From Acidimicrobiales bacterium (GTDB lineage: Bacteria > Actinomycetota > Acidimicrobiia > Acidimicrobiales > Palsa-688): a stretch of 64,000 nt of DNA. The notes beneath the pieces were generated by a model that made no database searches, was not told the DNA's origin, and saw only the letters and a list, made by a program, of their open reading frames with translations. A program made the translations under genes and the position numbers. Where the stretch lies: contig DASUWA010000043.1 in NCBI GenBank assembly GCA_036378675.1, positions 58,877 to 122,876 of the forward strand, in the 5' to 3' direction. Shown piece after piece: positions 35,007 through 42,018 of the stretch (the first letter of the stretch is position 1; each line of letters opens with the position of its first letter).

Positions 35007-35443
35007 ACCGAGACGATGACGAAGAGCATCGAGGCTTCGCAGGCTACGTCGCCTTTCACCCGTGCGGTTCCCTGGCCCCGACCGGCGGACCCGCCGAGCC
35101 GGTCGAGCCGTACTTCCAGCTCCAAGGTTTCGCCGGGTAGAACCTGCCGCCGGAACCGAGCCTTGTCTATCCCGCCGAACAGCGGCAGCTTGCCCGAATA
35201 GCGGTCGTCCGAGAGGAGGGCAATCCCCCCGAGCTGAGCCAGCGCTTCGACCATGAGGACTCCCGGAAGTGTCGGTCTTCCTGGAAAATGTCCAGCAAAG
35301 AAGGATTCGTCACCTGTCAGCTTCCAAACGCCCCGTGCAGATTCTGCGGGCACCAGCTCGGTGACCTCGTCGACGAACAGGAAGGGGGCCCGGTGGGGAA
35401 GGACGTCGACTGGTCTGGGCAGTTTCTTTCCCGGTGATGCCAT
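35003..35443 (-). CDS. fabZ: 3-hydroxyacyl-ACP dehydratase FabZ-like
   Basis: 146 aa from ATG 35443 (TTG 35446 also possible), overlapping the fabG stop. The hot-dog fold is marked by PHRAPFLFVDEV, the catalytic His in FFAGHFPGRPTLPGVLMVEA and the Glu in the same helix, then FGGIDKARFRRQVLPGE. It dehydrates 3-hydroxyacyl-ACP in the elongation cycle of type II fatty acid synthesis. Neighbouring FabG and FabI supply the two reductions. Confidence 0.88.
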   Translation of the reverse strand: MASPGKKLPRPVDVLPHRAPFLFVDEVTELVPAESARGVWKLTGDESFFAGHFPGRPTLPGVLMVEALAQLGGIALLSDDRYSGKLPLFGGIDKARFRRQVLPGETLELEVRLDRLGGSAGRGQGTARVKGDVACEASMLFVIVSV

Positions 35444-36147
35444 CAATGACCCATACCCAGGCCGCCATCAACGGGGATGAGCGCGCCGGTCACGTAGCCC
35501 GCCTGGTCCGAGGCCAGAAACAGCACGGTCGCGGCGATCTCCTCCGGGCTGGCCATTCTCTTGAGCGGGACCTGCTCGAGGATCTCGGCCTGCCGTTCCT
35601 CGGGTAGAGCCGCGGTCATGTCGGTGGTGACGAAGCCGGGAGCCACCACGTTGACGGTCACGCCACGCCCGCCTATCTCACGCGCGAGGGATCGGGCCAG
35701 CCCGACCAGTCCCGCTTTGGAAGCCGCGTAGTTGGTTTGGCCTGGCGAACCGAGCAGGCCGACGACCGAGGAGATGAAGATGATGCGACCCTTGCGAGCT
35801 CGGATCATCTTGGAGGTCGCCCTTCGCGCGACCCGGTAGGCGCCGTTCAAGTTCGCGTCGATCACCGACAGCCACGCATCTTCCTTCATCGACAACAGAA
35901 GCTGGTCCGCGTTGATCCCCGCGTTCGATACCAGGACCTCAACCGGTCCGAGCTCCTTCTCGATCTCGGCGAACGCGGCATCGACCTGCTCCGCAGATGT
36001 GACGTCGCAACGAACGCCGAGGAAGTCCTCGGCGGGCTTTTCCCTGTAGGTGATCGCCACCCGATCGCCGTTATCGGCGAACGCCTGGGCGATGGAGCGG
36101 CCTATGCCGCGGTTGCCGCCGGTGACCAACACGACTCTTCCCGTCAC
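35443..36147 (-). CDS. fabG: 3-oxoacyl-ACP reductase FabG-like
   Basis: 234 aa, GTG start 3 bp after the fabI stop. Nucleotide motif VLVTGGNRGIGRSIAQAFAD, active Ser region (IIFISSVVGL), YAASKAGLVGLARSLAREIG and NVVAPGFVTTDMT. It reduces 3-oxoacyl-ACP with NADPH. Being short and flanked by fabI and fabZ, it is more likely the synthase component than a catabolic SDR. Confidence 0.9.
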   Translation of the reverse strand: MTGRVVLVTGGNRGIGRSIAQAFADNGDRVAITYREKPAEDFLGVRCDVTSAEQVDAAFAEIEKELGPVEVLVSNAGINADQLLLSMKEDAWLSVIDANLNGAYRVARRATSKMIRARKGRIIFISSVVGLLGSPGQTNYAASKAGLVGLARSLAREIGGRGVTVNVVAPGFVTTDMTAALPEERQAEILEQVPLKRMASPEEIAATVLFLASDQAGYVTGALIPVDGGLGMGH

Positions 36148-36150
36148 TGA

Positions 36151-36927
36151 TCAGACTCCCATGGCGTGGTAGCCGCCGTCGACGTGGACCATCTCGCCTG
36201 TAGTAGCCGGGAACCAGTCCGACAGCAAAGCGACGCATGCTCGGGCGACGGGTTCCGAGTTGGTTACGCTCCAGCCGAGCGGAGCCCGCTCGTCCCAGAC
36301 TTCCTCGAACCGAGAGAAGCCCGGGATGGACTTCGCGGCCATCGTCTTGATCGGGCCGGCGGCAACCAGGTTCACCCGGATCCTGTCCGGTCCAAGATCG
36401 CGGGCGAGGTACCTAGACGTCGACTCGAGAGCGGCCTTCGCGACTCCCATCCAGTCGTAGCCCGGCCACGCAACGTTGGCATCGAAGTCCAGCCCGACGA
36501 CCGACGCGCCGCCCGCCTTGCGCATCAGATCCCGGAATCCGGAAGCGAGCAGCTTCAACGAGTACGCGGAGATCTCCAACGCCACCTTGACGTCGTCCCA
36601 GCCGGCGTCCATGAAGCCTCCACCGAGGCAGCTCTCGGGGGCGAAACCGATCGAGTGCAGGAACCCGTCCAACCTTCCCCATCGCGAACCAAGCTCGGTC
36701 GCGACGGCTTCGACGTGATCGGCAACAGTGACATCGAGTTCCAGAACGTCGGGGGGGTCGGGAAGCTTTCGTGCGATCCGCTTGGTGAGTGACAGCCCCC
36801 GGCCGGCGCCGGTGAGGACCACCTCGGCTCCTTGTTCCTGGGCAAGCCTCGCCACGCCGAAGGCGAGCGAATCGTCGGTGAGCACCCCGGTGACGAGGAT
36901 GCGTTTGCCCTCCAGAAGTCCCGGCAT
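36151..36927 (-). CDS. fabI: enoyl-ACP reductase FabI/InhA-like
   Basis: 258 aa from ATG 36927; 13 residues upstream to 36966 look non-coding. Start LEGKRILVTGVLTDDSLAFG has the divergent FabI nucleotide motif. Active-site Tyr and Lys are in YDWMGVAKAALESTSRYLAR, spaced as in InhA (Tyr-x6-Lys). SIGFAPESCLGGGFMDAGWD and GPIKTMAAKSIPGF are family blocks. It catalyses the last reduction of each elongation cycle and is the first gene of a leftward operon running to 31770. Confidence 0.9.
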   Translation of the reverse strand: MPGLLEGKRILVTGVLTDDSLAFGVARLAQEQGAEVVLTGAGRGLSLTKRIARKLPDPPDVLELDVTVADHVEAVATELGSRWGRLDGFLHSIGFAPESCLGGGFMDAGWDDVKVALEISAYSLKLLASGFRDLMRKAGGASVVGLDFDANVAWPGYDWMGVAKAALESTSRYLARDLGPDRIRVNLVAAGPIKTMAAKSIPGFSRFEEVWDERAPLGWSVTNSEPVARACVALLSDWFPATTGEMVHVDGGYHAMGV

Positions 36928-37004
36928 GGTCCGCCACGATAGGCGGCGACGGCGAGAGTGGATCATTGTCCGGGATGGTGTTCAGGCGTGGGTATCTTGG
37001 ACGG

Positions 37005-38405
37005 ATGGCGTCGCTCGACGAGGAAGCCCTCCGCTTCGAAGAGCGGATGTCCGACCTCGAGTCCCTCATGTGGCGGCTGGAGCAGGTCGATGCTTCACTC
37101 CTGTCCACCATGACCCTTGTCGCGGTCTTGGACGGGCCGCTCGACAGGGACCGGCTCGACGAGAAGTTCGAGGTGGTGACCCGGAAGATCCCCCGCCTCC
37201 GCGACCACGTCGACGCCAGCAGGCTCCCCATGGCCCAGCCGACCTGGGACCCCGACCCCGACTTTGCGGTGGAGAACCACGTGAGCTGGAGCACGGCCGC
37301 TCAGCCGGGCGACTTCGACGCTCTACTTGGGGTCGCCGAGGACCAGGTCCGGAAGGGATTCGACCCTGAACACCCACCCTGGCATCTCGGGTTCGTCGAT
37401 GGGCTTGACGGCGGCAAGACGGCCATGATCGCCCGCCTCCATCACAGCTACACCGACGGTCAGGGGGCGATCCGGATCGCGATGGAGCTTTTCGACCTGC
37501 GCCAGGAACCTGAACCTCTTTCGGCACTGCCGGAGCTCCCGCCTCCGCCGATGCTCCCGTTGCTCGGCCGAACCGTCGCCGACGTCATGCACGAGGCTTC
37601 GCGCACGGCGTCGGTCCTCCGTGGCGCCGCCCCTTGGCTGAGCCACTCTCTCCGCTCCGCGGTCACCGATCCTGAGAGGATCGCAGGTCCCGCGCGGGCG
37701 CTGATTCGTTCGGTCGGTGAGCTCGCCCGTGAGGCACTACGTCCGGGTAGCGAGCTGCTCGCCCCACGCGGCTTCGATACCCGGCTCTCCGCCATGAACC
37801 TCGATCTCGAGCACATGCGAAGAGCCGCCCGGACCGGAGGCGGGACGATCAACGACGTGTTCCTTGCCGGCCTCCTAGGCGGGCTCGCCGGTTACCACGA
37901 CAAGCACGGTGACAAGTCCTCGTCGGTTCGGCTCGGCATCCCGGTGAGCACCAAGACCGACGGAACCTTGATGCGGAACCAGCTTCAGGGGATCCTGATG
38001 CACGGACCGCTCGATCTCGTTGACCCGCTCGAACGGGTCAAGGTCCTCCACGACACCGTTCTCCACACGAGATCCCAGCCGTGGCTGGACCTCGTGGACA
38101 CGGCGGCCGCCGCGGCGCTCCGGTTGCCGCGCTCGAGCCAGATTCTCGCCGGCCTGGTCAAGGCGACCGATGCCTTGGCGTCGAATCTTCCCGGTCCTCC
38201 GGTGCCGCTGTTCCTGGCCGGCGCGTCCGTGGAGCGATTGATCCCGTTCGGACCTCGGGTCGGTTCCGCCCTGAACCTGACGTTGCTCAGCTACGAGGGG
38301 AGCGCATCGATCGGCGTCAACAGCGATCCCGACTCGGTACCCGATCTCAAGGTGCTTCTCGACTGCCTGGGTGCCGGCTTCGACGAGGTGCTGGCCCTCG
38401 CTTAG
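37005..38405 (+). CDS. WS/DGAT-family acyltransferase (wax ester synthase/diacylglycerol acyltransferase)
   Basis: 466 aa from ATG 37005. The catalytic motif HHSYTDG is at residues 146-152, fitting HHxxxDG. The C-terminal half has TINDVFLAGLLGGLAGYH and GSALNLTLLSYEGSASIGVN. These membrane-associated enzymes transfer acyl-CoA to diacylglycerol or fatty alcohols, storing neutral lipid. Its divergent neighbour is fabI, giving a shared intergenic region of 77 bp. N-terminal PLxWP-like region is partly degenerate. Confidence 0.87.
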   Translation: MASLDEEALRFEERMSDLESLMWRLEQVDASLLSTMTLVAVLDGPLDRDRLDEKFEVVTRKIPRLRDHVDASRLPMAQPTWDPDPDFAVENHVSWSTAAQPGDFDALLGVAEDQVRKGFDPEHPPWHLGFVDGLDGGKTAMIARLHHSYTDGQGAIRIAMELFDLRQEPEPLSALPELPPPPMLPLLGRTVADVMHEASRTASVLRGAAPWLSHSLRSAVTDPERIAGPARALIRSVGELAREALRPGSELLAPRGFDTRLSAMNLDLEHMRRAARTGGGTINDVFLAGLLGGLAGYHDKHGDKSSSVRLGIPVSTKTDGTLMRNQLQGILMHGPLDLVDPLERVKVLHDTVLHTRSQPWLDLVDTAAAAALRLPRSSQILAGLVKATDALASNLPGPPVPLFLAGASVERLIPFGPRVGSALNLTLLSYEGSASIGVNSDPDSVPDLKVLLDCLGAGFDEVLALA

Positions 38406-38408
38406 CGG

Positions 38409-38903
38409 CTACGCCGAGCCGGCCCGGCTCTCCAGATACCGCTGTTTCCCCCGGTCCACGACCACCTCGGCGTCCTCGCGACCTGACCAACCCTTCGCTT
38501 CGGTTCTTTTTCCCGGCTCGAGGTCCTTGTAGATGTCGAAAAAATGGGCAATTTCGCGCAGCTCGTACTCCGGCAGGTCCGTGACATCGGCGACGTGGTT
38601 CCATCGGGGGTCACTCGAAGGAACGCACAGCACCTTCTCATCGGCCCCCTGTTCGTCCCGCATCCGGAAAACACCGACCGGGCGGGCGTGGATGTGGCAC
38701 CCCGGAAACGTGGGCTCCTCCAGAACAACGAGCGCATCGACGGGGTCCCCGTCGTCAGCGAGCGTTTCGGGGACGTACCCGTAGTCCTCGGGGTACCGGG
38801 TCGACGTGAAAAGCAACCGATCCAGCCAGATCGCGCCGGTTTCGTCCGCTTCGTACTTGTTGCGGGTGCCCTTCGGTATCTCGACGACTACTTCGATTTC
38901 CAT
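38409..38903 (-). CDS. ppa: inorganic pyrophosphatase
   Basis: 164 aa, family I. EIPKGTRNKYEADETGAIWL holds substrate-binding Lys/Glu; DYGYVPETLADDGDPVDALV carries the D-x-D-P-x-D metal motif. It hydrolyses PPi in the cytosol. Stops 3 bp from the end of the converging WS/DGAT gene. Size and motifs are standard. Confidence 0.95.
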   Translation of the reverse strand: MEIEVVVEIPKGTRNKYEADETGAIWLDRLLFTSTRYPEDYGYVPETLADDGDPVDALVVLEEPTFPGCHIHARPVGVFRMRDEQGADEKVLCVPSSDPRWNHVADVTDLPEYELREIAHFFDIYKDLEPGKRTEAKGWSGREDAEVVVDRGKQRYLESRAGSA

Positions 38904-39014
38904 AGGCGATTTAGTATCACGGAGTGGCGGCTAGGCGCGCTCCGCCACTTACCGCGCAAATTACGTAGTCATTACGGATGCCGTCGTCGGATTACGGACC
39001 TAAGGTGCGCCAAT

Positions 39015-39686
39015 GTGAGGGGCAAGACACCGGTATTTGTGTATGCGGTTGACCCAGTGTCGGCCGCAGGGGCCAAAGCGCAGCTTATGAACGAGCCGAG
39101 CGTCCAGCTGGTCGGTCCTATGGACATCGACATGGCGAGGGTCGCGTTGCTCGTGGCCGACTCGGCCGACGTGTCGGTCGTCCGGATCGTGAAAGCGATT
39201 CAGCGAGACGGGATACCACGCGTGCTCCTGGTCGCCGGGCGGTTCGAGGAGCAGGGCGTGATCGCAGCCACGGCCGCGGGGGTGACAGCGTTCCTTCGCA
39301 AGTCCGAGGCGACGACGGCGCGGCTCACCGCAGCCATCCACGACGCCGACGAATCCGGTTGCCACCTGCCGGACGGGCTGATGAAGAAGGCGGCCGCGAT
39401 CAGGCTGCGATCTCCCGAGGAGGCGCTGGCAGTCGACGTGTGTGATGCGGCTCTCGACGGTGCTTCGGCCATCTCGGGCCTGTCCACCATGACTAGCAAC
39501 CTCACCGTGCGCGAGGCCGAGGTTTTGAGGTTGGTCGCCGACGGGCACGACACCGCCGACGTGGCCGAGAAGCTCGGGTTCTCGGAAAGCACGGTCAAGG
39601 GCATCATGGCGAAGATCATGAGCCGCATAGACGCCCGCAACCGCTGCCATGCGGTCGCGATCGCGGTCCGTAACGGCCTGATCTGA
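39015..39686 (+). CDS. LuxR/NarL-type regulator with atypical receiver-like domain
   Basis: 223 aa from GTG 39015; the frame extends upstream to 38544 but overlaps ppa and lacks conserved features. Residues 155-220 are a LuxR helix-turn-helix: LTVREAEVLRLVADGHDTAD, VAEKLGFSESTVKGIMAKIM. The N-terminal 110 residues look like a receiver (VALLVADSAD, GVTAFLRKSE), but the acidic pair after beta-1 is absent (YAVDPVSAAG), so phosphorylation is doubtful. No histidine kinase adjoins. A taagg element 10-15 bases before the GTG allows a near-leaderless transcript. Confidence 0.78.
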   Translation: MRGKTPVFVYAVDPVSAAGAKAQLMNEPSVQLVGPMDIDMARVALLVADSADVSVVRIVKAIQRDGIPRVLLVAGRFEEQGVIAATAAGVTAFLRKSEATTARLTAAIHDADESGCHLPDGLMKKAAAIRLRSPEEALAVDVCDAALDGASAISGLSTMTSNLTVREAEVLRLVADGHDTADVAEKLGFSESTVKGIMAKIMSRIDARNRCHAVAIAVRNGLI

Positions 39687-39813
39687 ACCGGACGGGCGGG
39701 ACCCGCCCAACCGGCACACCCAGAAGTCAGAATGGAGGCCGGCTCGCCCGGCGCCCAGCCGAGCTCACAGGGATCGAACCCGACGAGTTCGACGACCCGG
39801 CGCGGGAGGAGCA

Positions 39814-40494
39814 TTGAGCACAAAGCGGTACAACCCGGTCAGGGCCTGCCCCGTGTGCGGCCTCGCCTTGTCGTGGCCGGGCGCGGATGGTGTCTGCCCG
39901 AACAGGTGGTGCAGGCGCGCCGACCGCTCTTTTTCCGTCGTCTTCTCGATCGGCGTCCATACGGGTGCCCTCAGGCACGCTCTTCTCCGTTACAAGTACC
40001 AGGAGGAGCGCTGGTGGGCGCCGCACTTCGCACGCATGGTCGGCGGGTACCTCCATGCGAACGGCACATGGTTCGAGGAGTTCGATCTGCTCGCCGCCGT
40101 ACCCGGCTATGTCGGGGCCGGCGCCCGCCGGCGATGGGATCCGGTCAGGCAGATTCTCGTGGAGGTCGCCAGCCTGCCCCGCCTGTCGTGGCGGGTCGAG
40201 CCCGACCTCATCCTCAAGCGCGCCGAGACCCCTGCGATGCAGGGTCTCGACTGGGCGGCCCGGCAGGCTGTCGCCTCGGGCCGGTTGCGCGACGCTCTCG
40301 CAGTTCCCGTCCCAGGCCTGGTCAAGGGTTGCCGGGTTCTGGTGTTCGACGATGTGATGACCGAGGGCAGCACCCTGAGAGAGGTGGCGCGAGCCCTGCG
40401 TCTCGCCGGCGCGGCCGAAGTCGCCGGCCTGGTTCTGGCCCGGCCCACCTGGTCGGAGCGGCGCGAGGCCCGTGGGAGGGGCGGGGGGTCGTAA
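39814..40494 (+). CDS. ComF-like phosphoribosyltransferase-domain protein
   Basis: 226 aa; TTG 39814 is 3 bases from a strong ggagga ribosome site. An N-terminal zinc-ribbon-like region (CPVCGLAL at one end, CPNRWC at the other) precedes a PRTase-like domain with the PRPP loop VLVFDDVMTEGSTLREVARA. ComF proteins participate in DNA uptake; their enzymatic role is unresolved. The Cys pattern and spacing differ from canonical ComF, so only the family resemblance is claimed. Confidence 0.72.
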   Translation: MSTKRYNPVRACPVCGLALSWPGADGVCPNRWCRRADRSFSVVFSIGVHTGALRHALLRYKYQEERWWAPHFARMVGGYLHANGTWFEEFDLLAAVPGYVGAGARRRWDPVRQILVEVASLPRLSWRVEPDLILKRAETPAMQGLDWAARQAVASGRLRDALAVPVPGLVKGCRVLVFDDVMTEGSTLREVARALRLAGAAEVAGLVLARPTWSERREARGRGGGS

Positions 40495-40504
40495 GTTTTC
40501 TGGG

Positions 40505-40939
40505 GTGGAGGGAGCCCTGGCGAAGGTTTCGGTGTCCGACGTCAGGGTCGCCGTCGCCGCCGGGCCCGGCGTCGAGGCCGGGATGGTCACCCTCCGCGAG
40601 GAGGATCCTCCGCACCGGTCGGTCCCGATCGTCATCGGCCAGCCGGAAGCCCGTGCCATCCAGTCGGCCTGGACCGGGGCGGTGCAGAGCCGCCCCTCGA
40701 CCTGGGACTTGTTCGTCGCGGCGATCTCGGTCCTCGGCTCCCGCCTCGCCCGGGTCGTGATCACCGACGTGGAGGAGCACCGTCATTTCTTCGCATCGAT
40801 CGAGCTGGAGCGCGACGGGGAACTGCGCGTTCTGCCCGCACGGCCGTCCGACGCGATCGCGCTTGCGTTACGCGCCTACGGGTGCGAGATCTTCGTAGCG
40901 GAGCAGGTCATGTCGGCGCTGGGCATGCCGGCGGCCTGA
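40505..40939 (+). CDS. bifunctional nuclease (BFN) family protein
   Basis: 144 aa from GTG 40505, 10 bp after the ComF-like gene; the frame to 40472 overlaps it. RSVPIVIGQPEARAIQSAWT, the stretch VVITDVEEHRHFFASIEL, and ARPSDAIALALRAYGCEIFV with an ending EQVMSALG are DUF151/BFN hallmarks. Plant BFN has RNase and DNase activity; bacterial roles are unclear. Operon with the ComF-like gene suggests a nucleic acid function. Confidence 0.85.
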   Translation: MEGALAKVSVSDVRVAVAAGPGVEAGMVTLREEDPPHRSVPIVIGQPEARAIQSAWTGAVQSRPSTWDLFVAAISVLGSRLARVVITDVEEHRHFFASIELERDGELRVLPARPSDAIALALRAYGCEIFVAEQVMSALGMPAA

Positions 40940-40999
40940 ACGTCCGCGTTTGGCGATCGCGTGGGATACGCGTCCGGGTGGGCGTGGTCATCAGACTTC

Positions 41000-41039
41000 G
41001 GGTGTGGAAACGAGCACTGCATGGCACGTTTTCACACCC
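41000..41039. repeat. hairpin between converging genes; part of a dispersed repeat
   Basis: Arms gggtgtggaaacg (41000-41012) and cgttttcacaccc (41027-41039) pair at 12 of 13 positions with a 14-base loop. The genes at 40939 and 41133 converge here, so a bidirectional terminator is plausible. The 3' side, continuing to tttcacacccaaa (41030-41042), reappears as its exact complement at 49605-49617. Confidence 0.55.
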
Positions 41040-41055
41040 AAAGCCGATTTCTACG

Positions 41056-41099
41056 CCCAGTCGGGCTGTCGCCCAGTCGGGCTGTCGCCTAGTCGGGCG
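41056..41099. repeat. 2.75-copy tandem 16-bp repeat
   Basis: The unit cccagtcgggctgtcg occurs at 41056-41071 and 41072-41087 without mismatch; cctagtcgggcg follows at 41088-41099 with one change. It lies in the 193-bp gap between converging BFN and MaoC genes. It may be a slippage product; no function can be read from it. Confidence 0.8.
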
Positions 41100-41132
41100 C
41101 CCGCCGAAGAATGCGTGTACGACGGGGTCGGC

Positions 41133-41984
41133 TTAGTTGAAGGCGAAGCGGCCGGCGTCGATGACGACACCCTGAGGGGTGGAGGTCCTGAACACTGCTG
41201 AACCCTCGCCGGTCACCCACATCGACACTGTGAGGTCCTCGCCGGGGAACACCGGCTTCGAGAACCTCGCGCCCATCGACACGAAGCGCTCCGGATCCGA
41301 GCCGCAAAACGTGTGAAGTAGCGCCCGGCCGGTGAACCCGAAGCTGCAAAGGCCGTGCAGGATCGGCTTGGGGAACCCGCCCATCGCCGCGAAGGAAGGA
41401 TCGCTGTGGAGAGGGTTGCGGTCGCCCGACAGCCGGTACGTCAGCGCCTGGTCCGGCCTGGTCGCGTAGGTCACCTCGTGGTCGGGTGCCTTCTCGGGGA
41501 AGTCGACCTTGTTCGATGGGCCGCGATCCCCGCCGAAGCCGCCTTCGCCTCGGATGAAGGCGGAGCTGGTGGTTGTCCAAAGCGGTTTGCCGGTCGACTT
41601 GTCCGTAGCGACGGTTTCCATTGCGAGGACCGCGCCGGATCCCTTGTCGTAGATGCCGGTGATCGTGGTGACCGAGGACACCGTTCCCTCCACCGGGATC
41701 GGGCCGTGAAGCTCGACTGACTGCTCGCCGTGGACGAGCATCGCCGGGTTGAAGTCGCCGACCTTGGCCATGCCACCTGACCCCCCCGGCACGACTACGG
41801 GGAAGGTGGGGAGCACCTTCTGCTCGATCCCGTTGCTGTTCTCGGTCGTGAACTCGAGCTCGAATCCGGTCGGGTCGATCGCGCCCGCGCCCACGCCGAC
41901 GGCGTAGATGAGGCAGTCCTTGGAGGTCCAGGACGACTCTCTCGGCTGGCTCGTGCTTCCCGCTGCGTCTGGATTGATCGGCAT
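41133..41984 (-). CDS. MaoC-family dehydratase (2-enoyl-CoA hydratase type)
   Basis: 283 aa from ATG 41984. Two hot-dog domains: the N-terminal one contains LIYAVGVGAGAID, the C-terminal one carries the hydratase motif LSGDRNPLHSDPSFAAMGGF with PILHGLCSFGF. Catalytic Asp/His lie in this motif, as in R-specific 2-enoyl-CoA hydratases. It acts on acyl-CoA intermediates. It is 34 bp downstream of valS on the same strand but functionally unrelated. Confidence 0.88.
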   Translation of the reverse strand: MPINPDAAGSTSQPRESSWTSKDCLIYAVGVGAGAIDPTGFELEFTTENSNGIEQKVLPTFPVVVPGGSGGMAKVGDFNPAMLVHGEQSVELHGPIPVEGTVSSVTTITGIYDKGSGAVLAMETVATDKSTGKPLWTTTSSAFIRGEGGFGGDRGPSNKVDFPEKAPDHEVTYATRPDQALTYRLSGDRNPLHSDPSFAAMGGFPKPILHGLCSFGFTGRALLHTFCGSDPERFVSMGARFSKPVFPGEDLTVSMWVTGEGSAVFRTSTPQGVVIDAGRFAFN

Positions 41985-42018
41985 ACCCGGACTGTACGCG
42001 GGATTTAGTGGACGGCGC

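Noticed and set aside
41056..41099. Possible CRISPR array
   Set aside because: The copies are directly adjacent with no spacers, and no cas genes are present.
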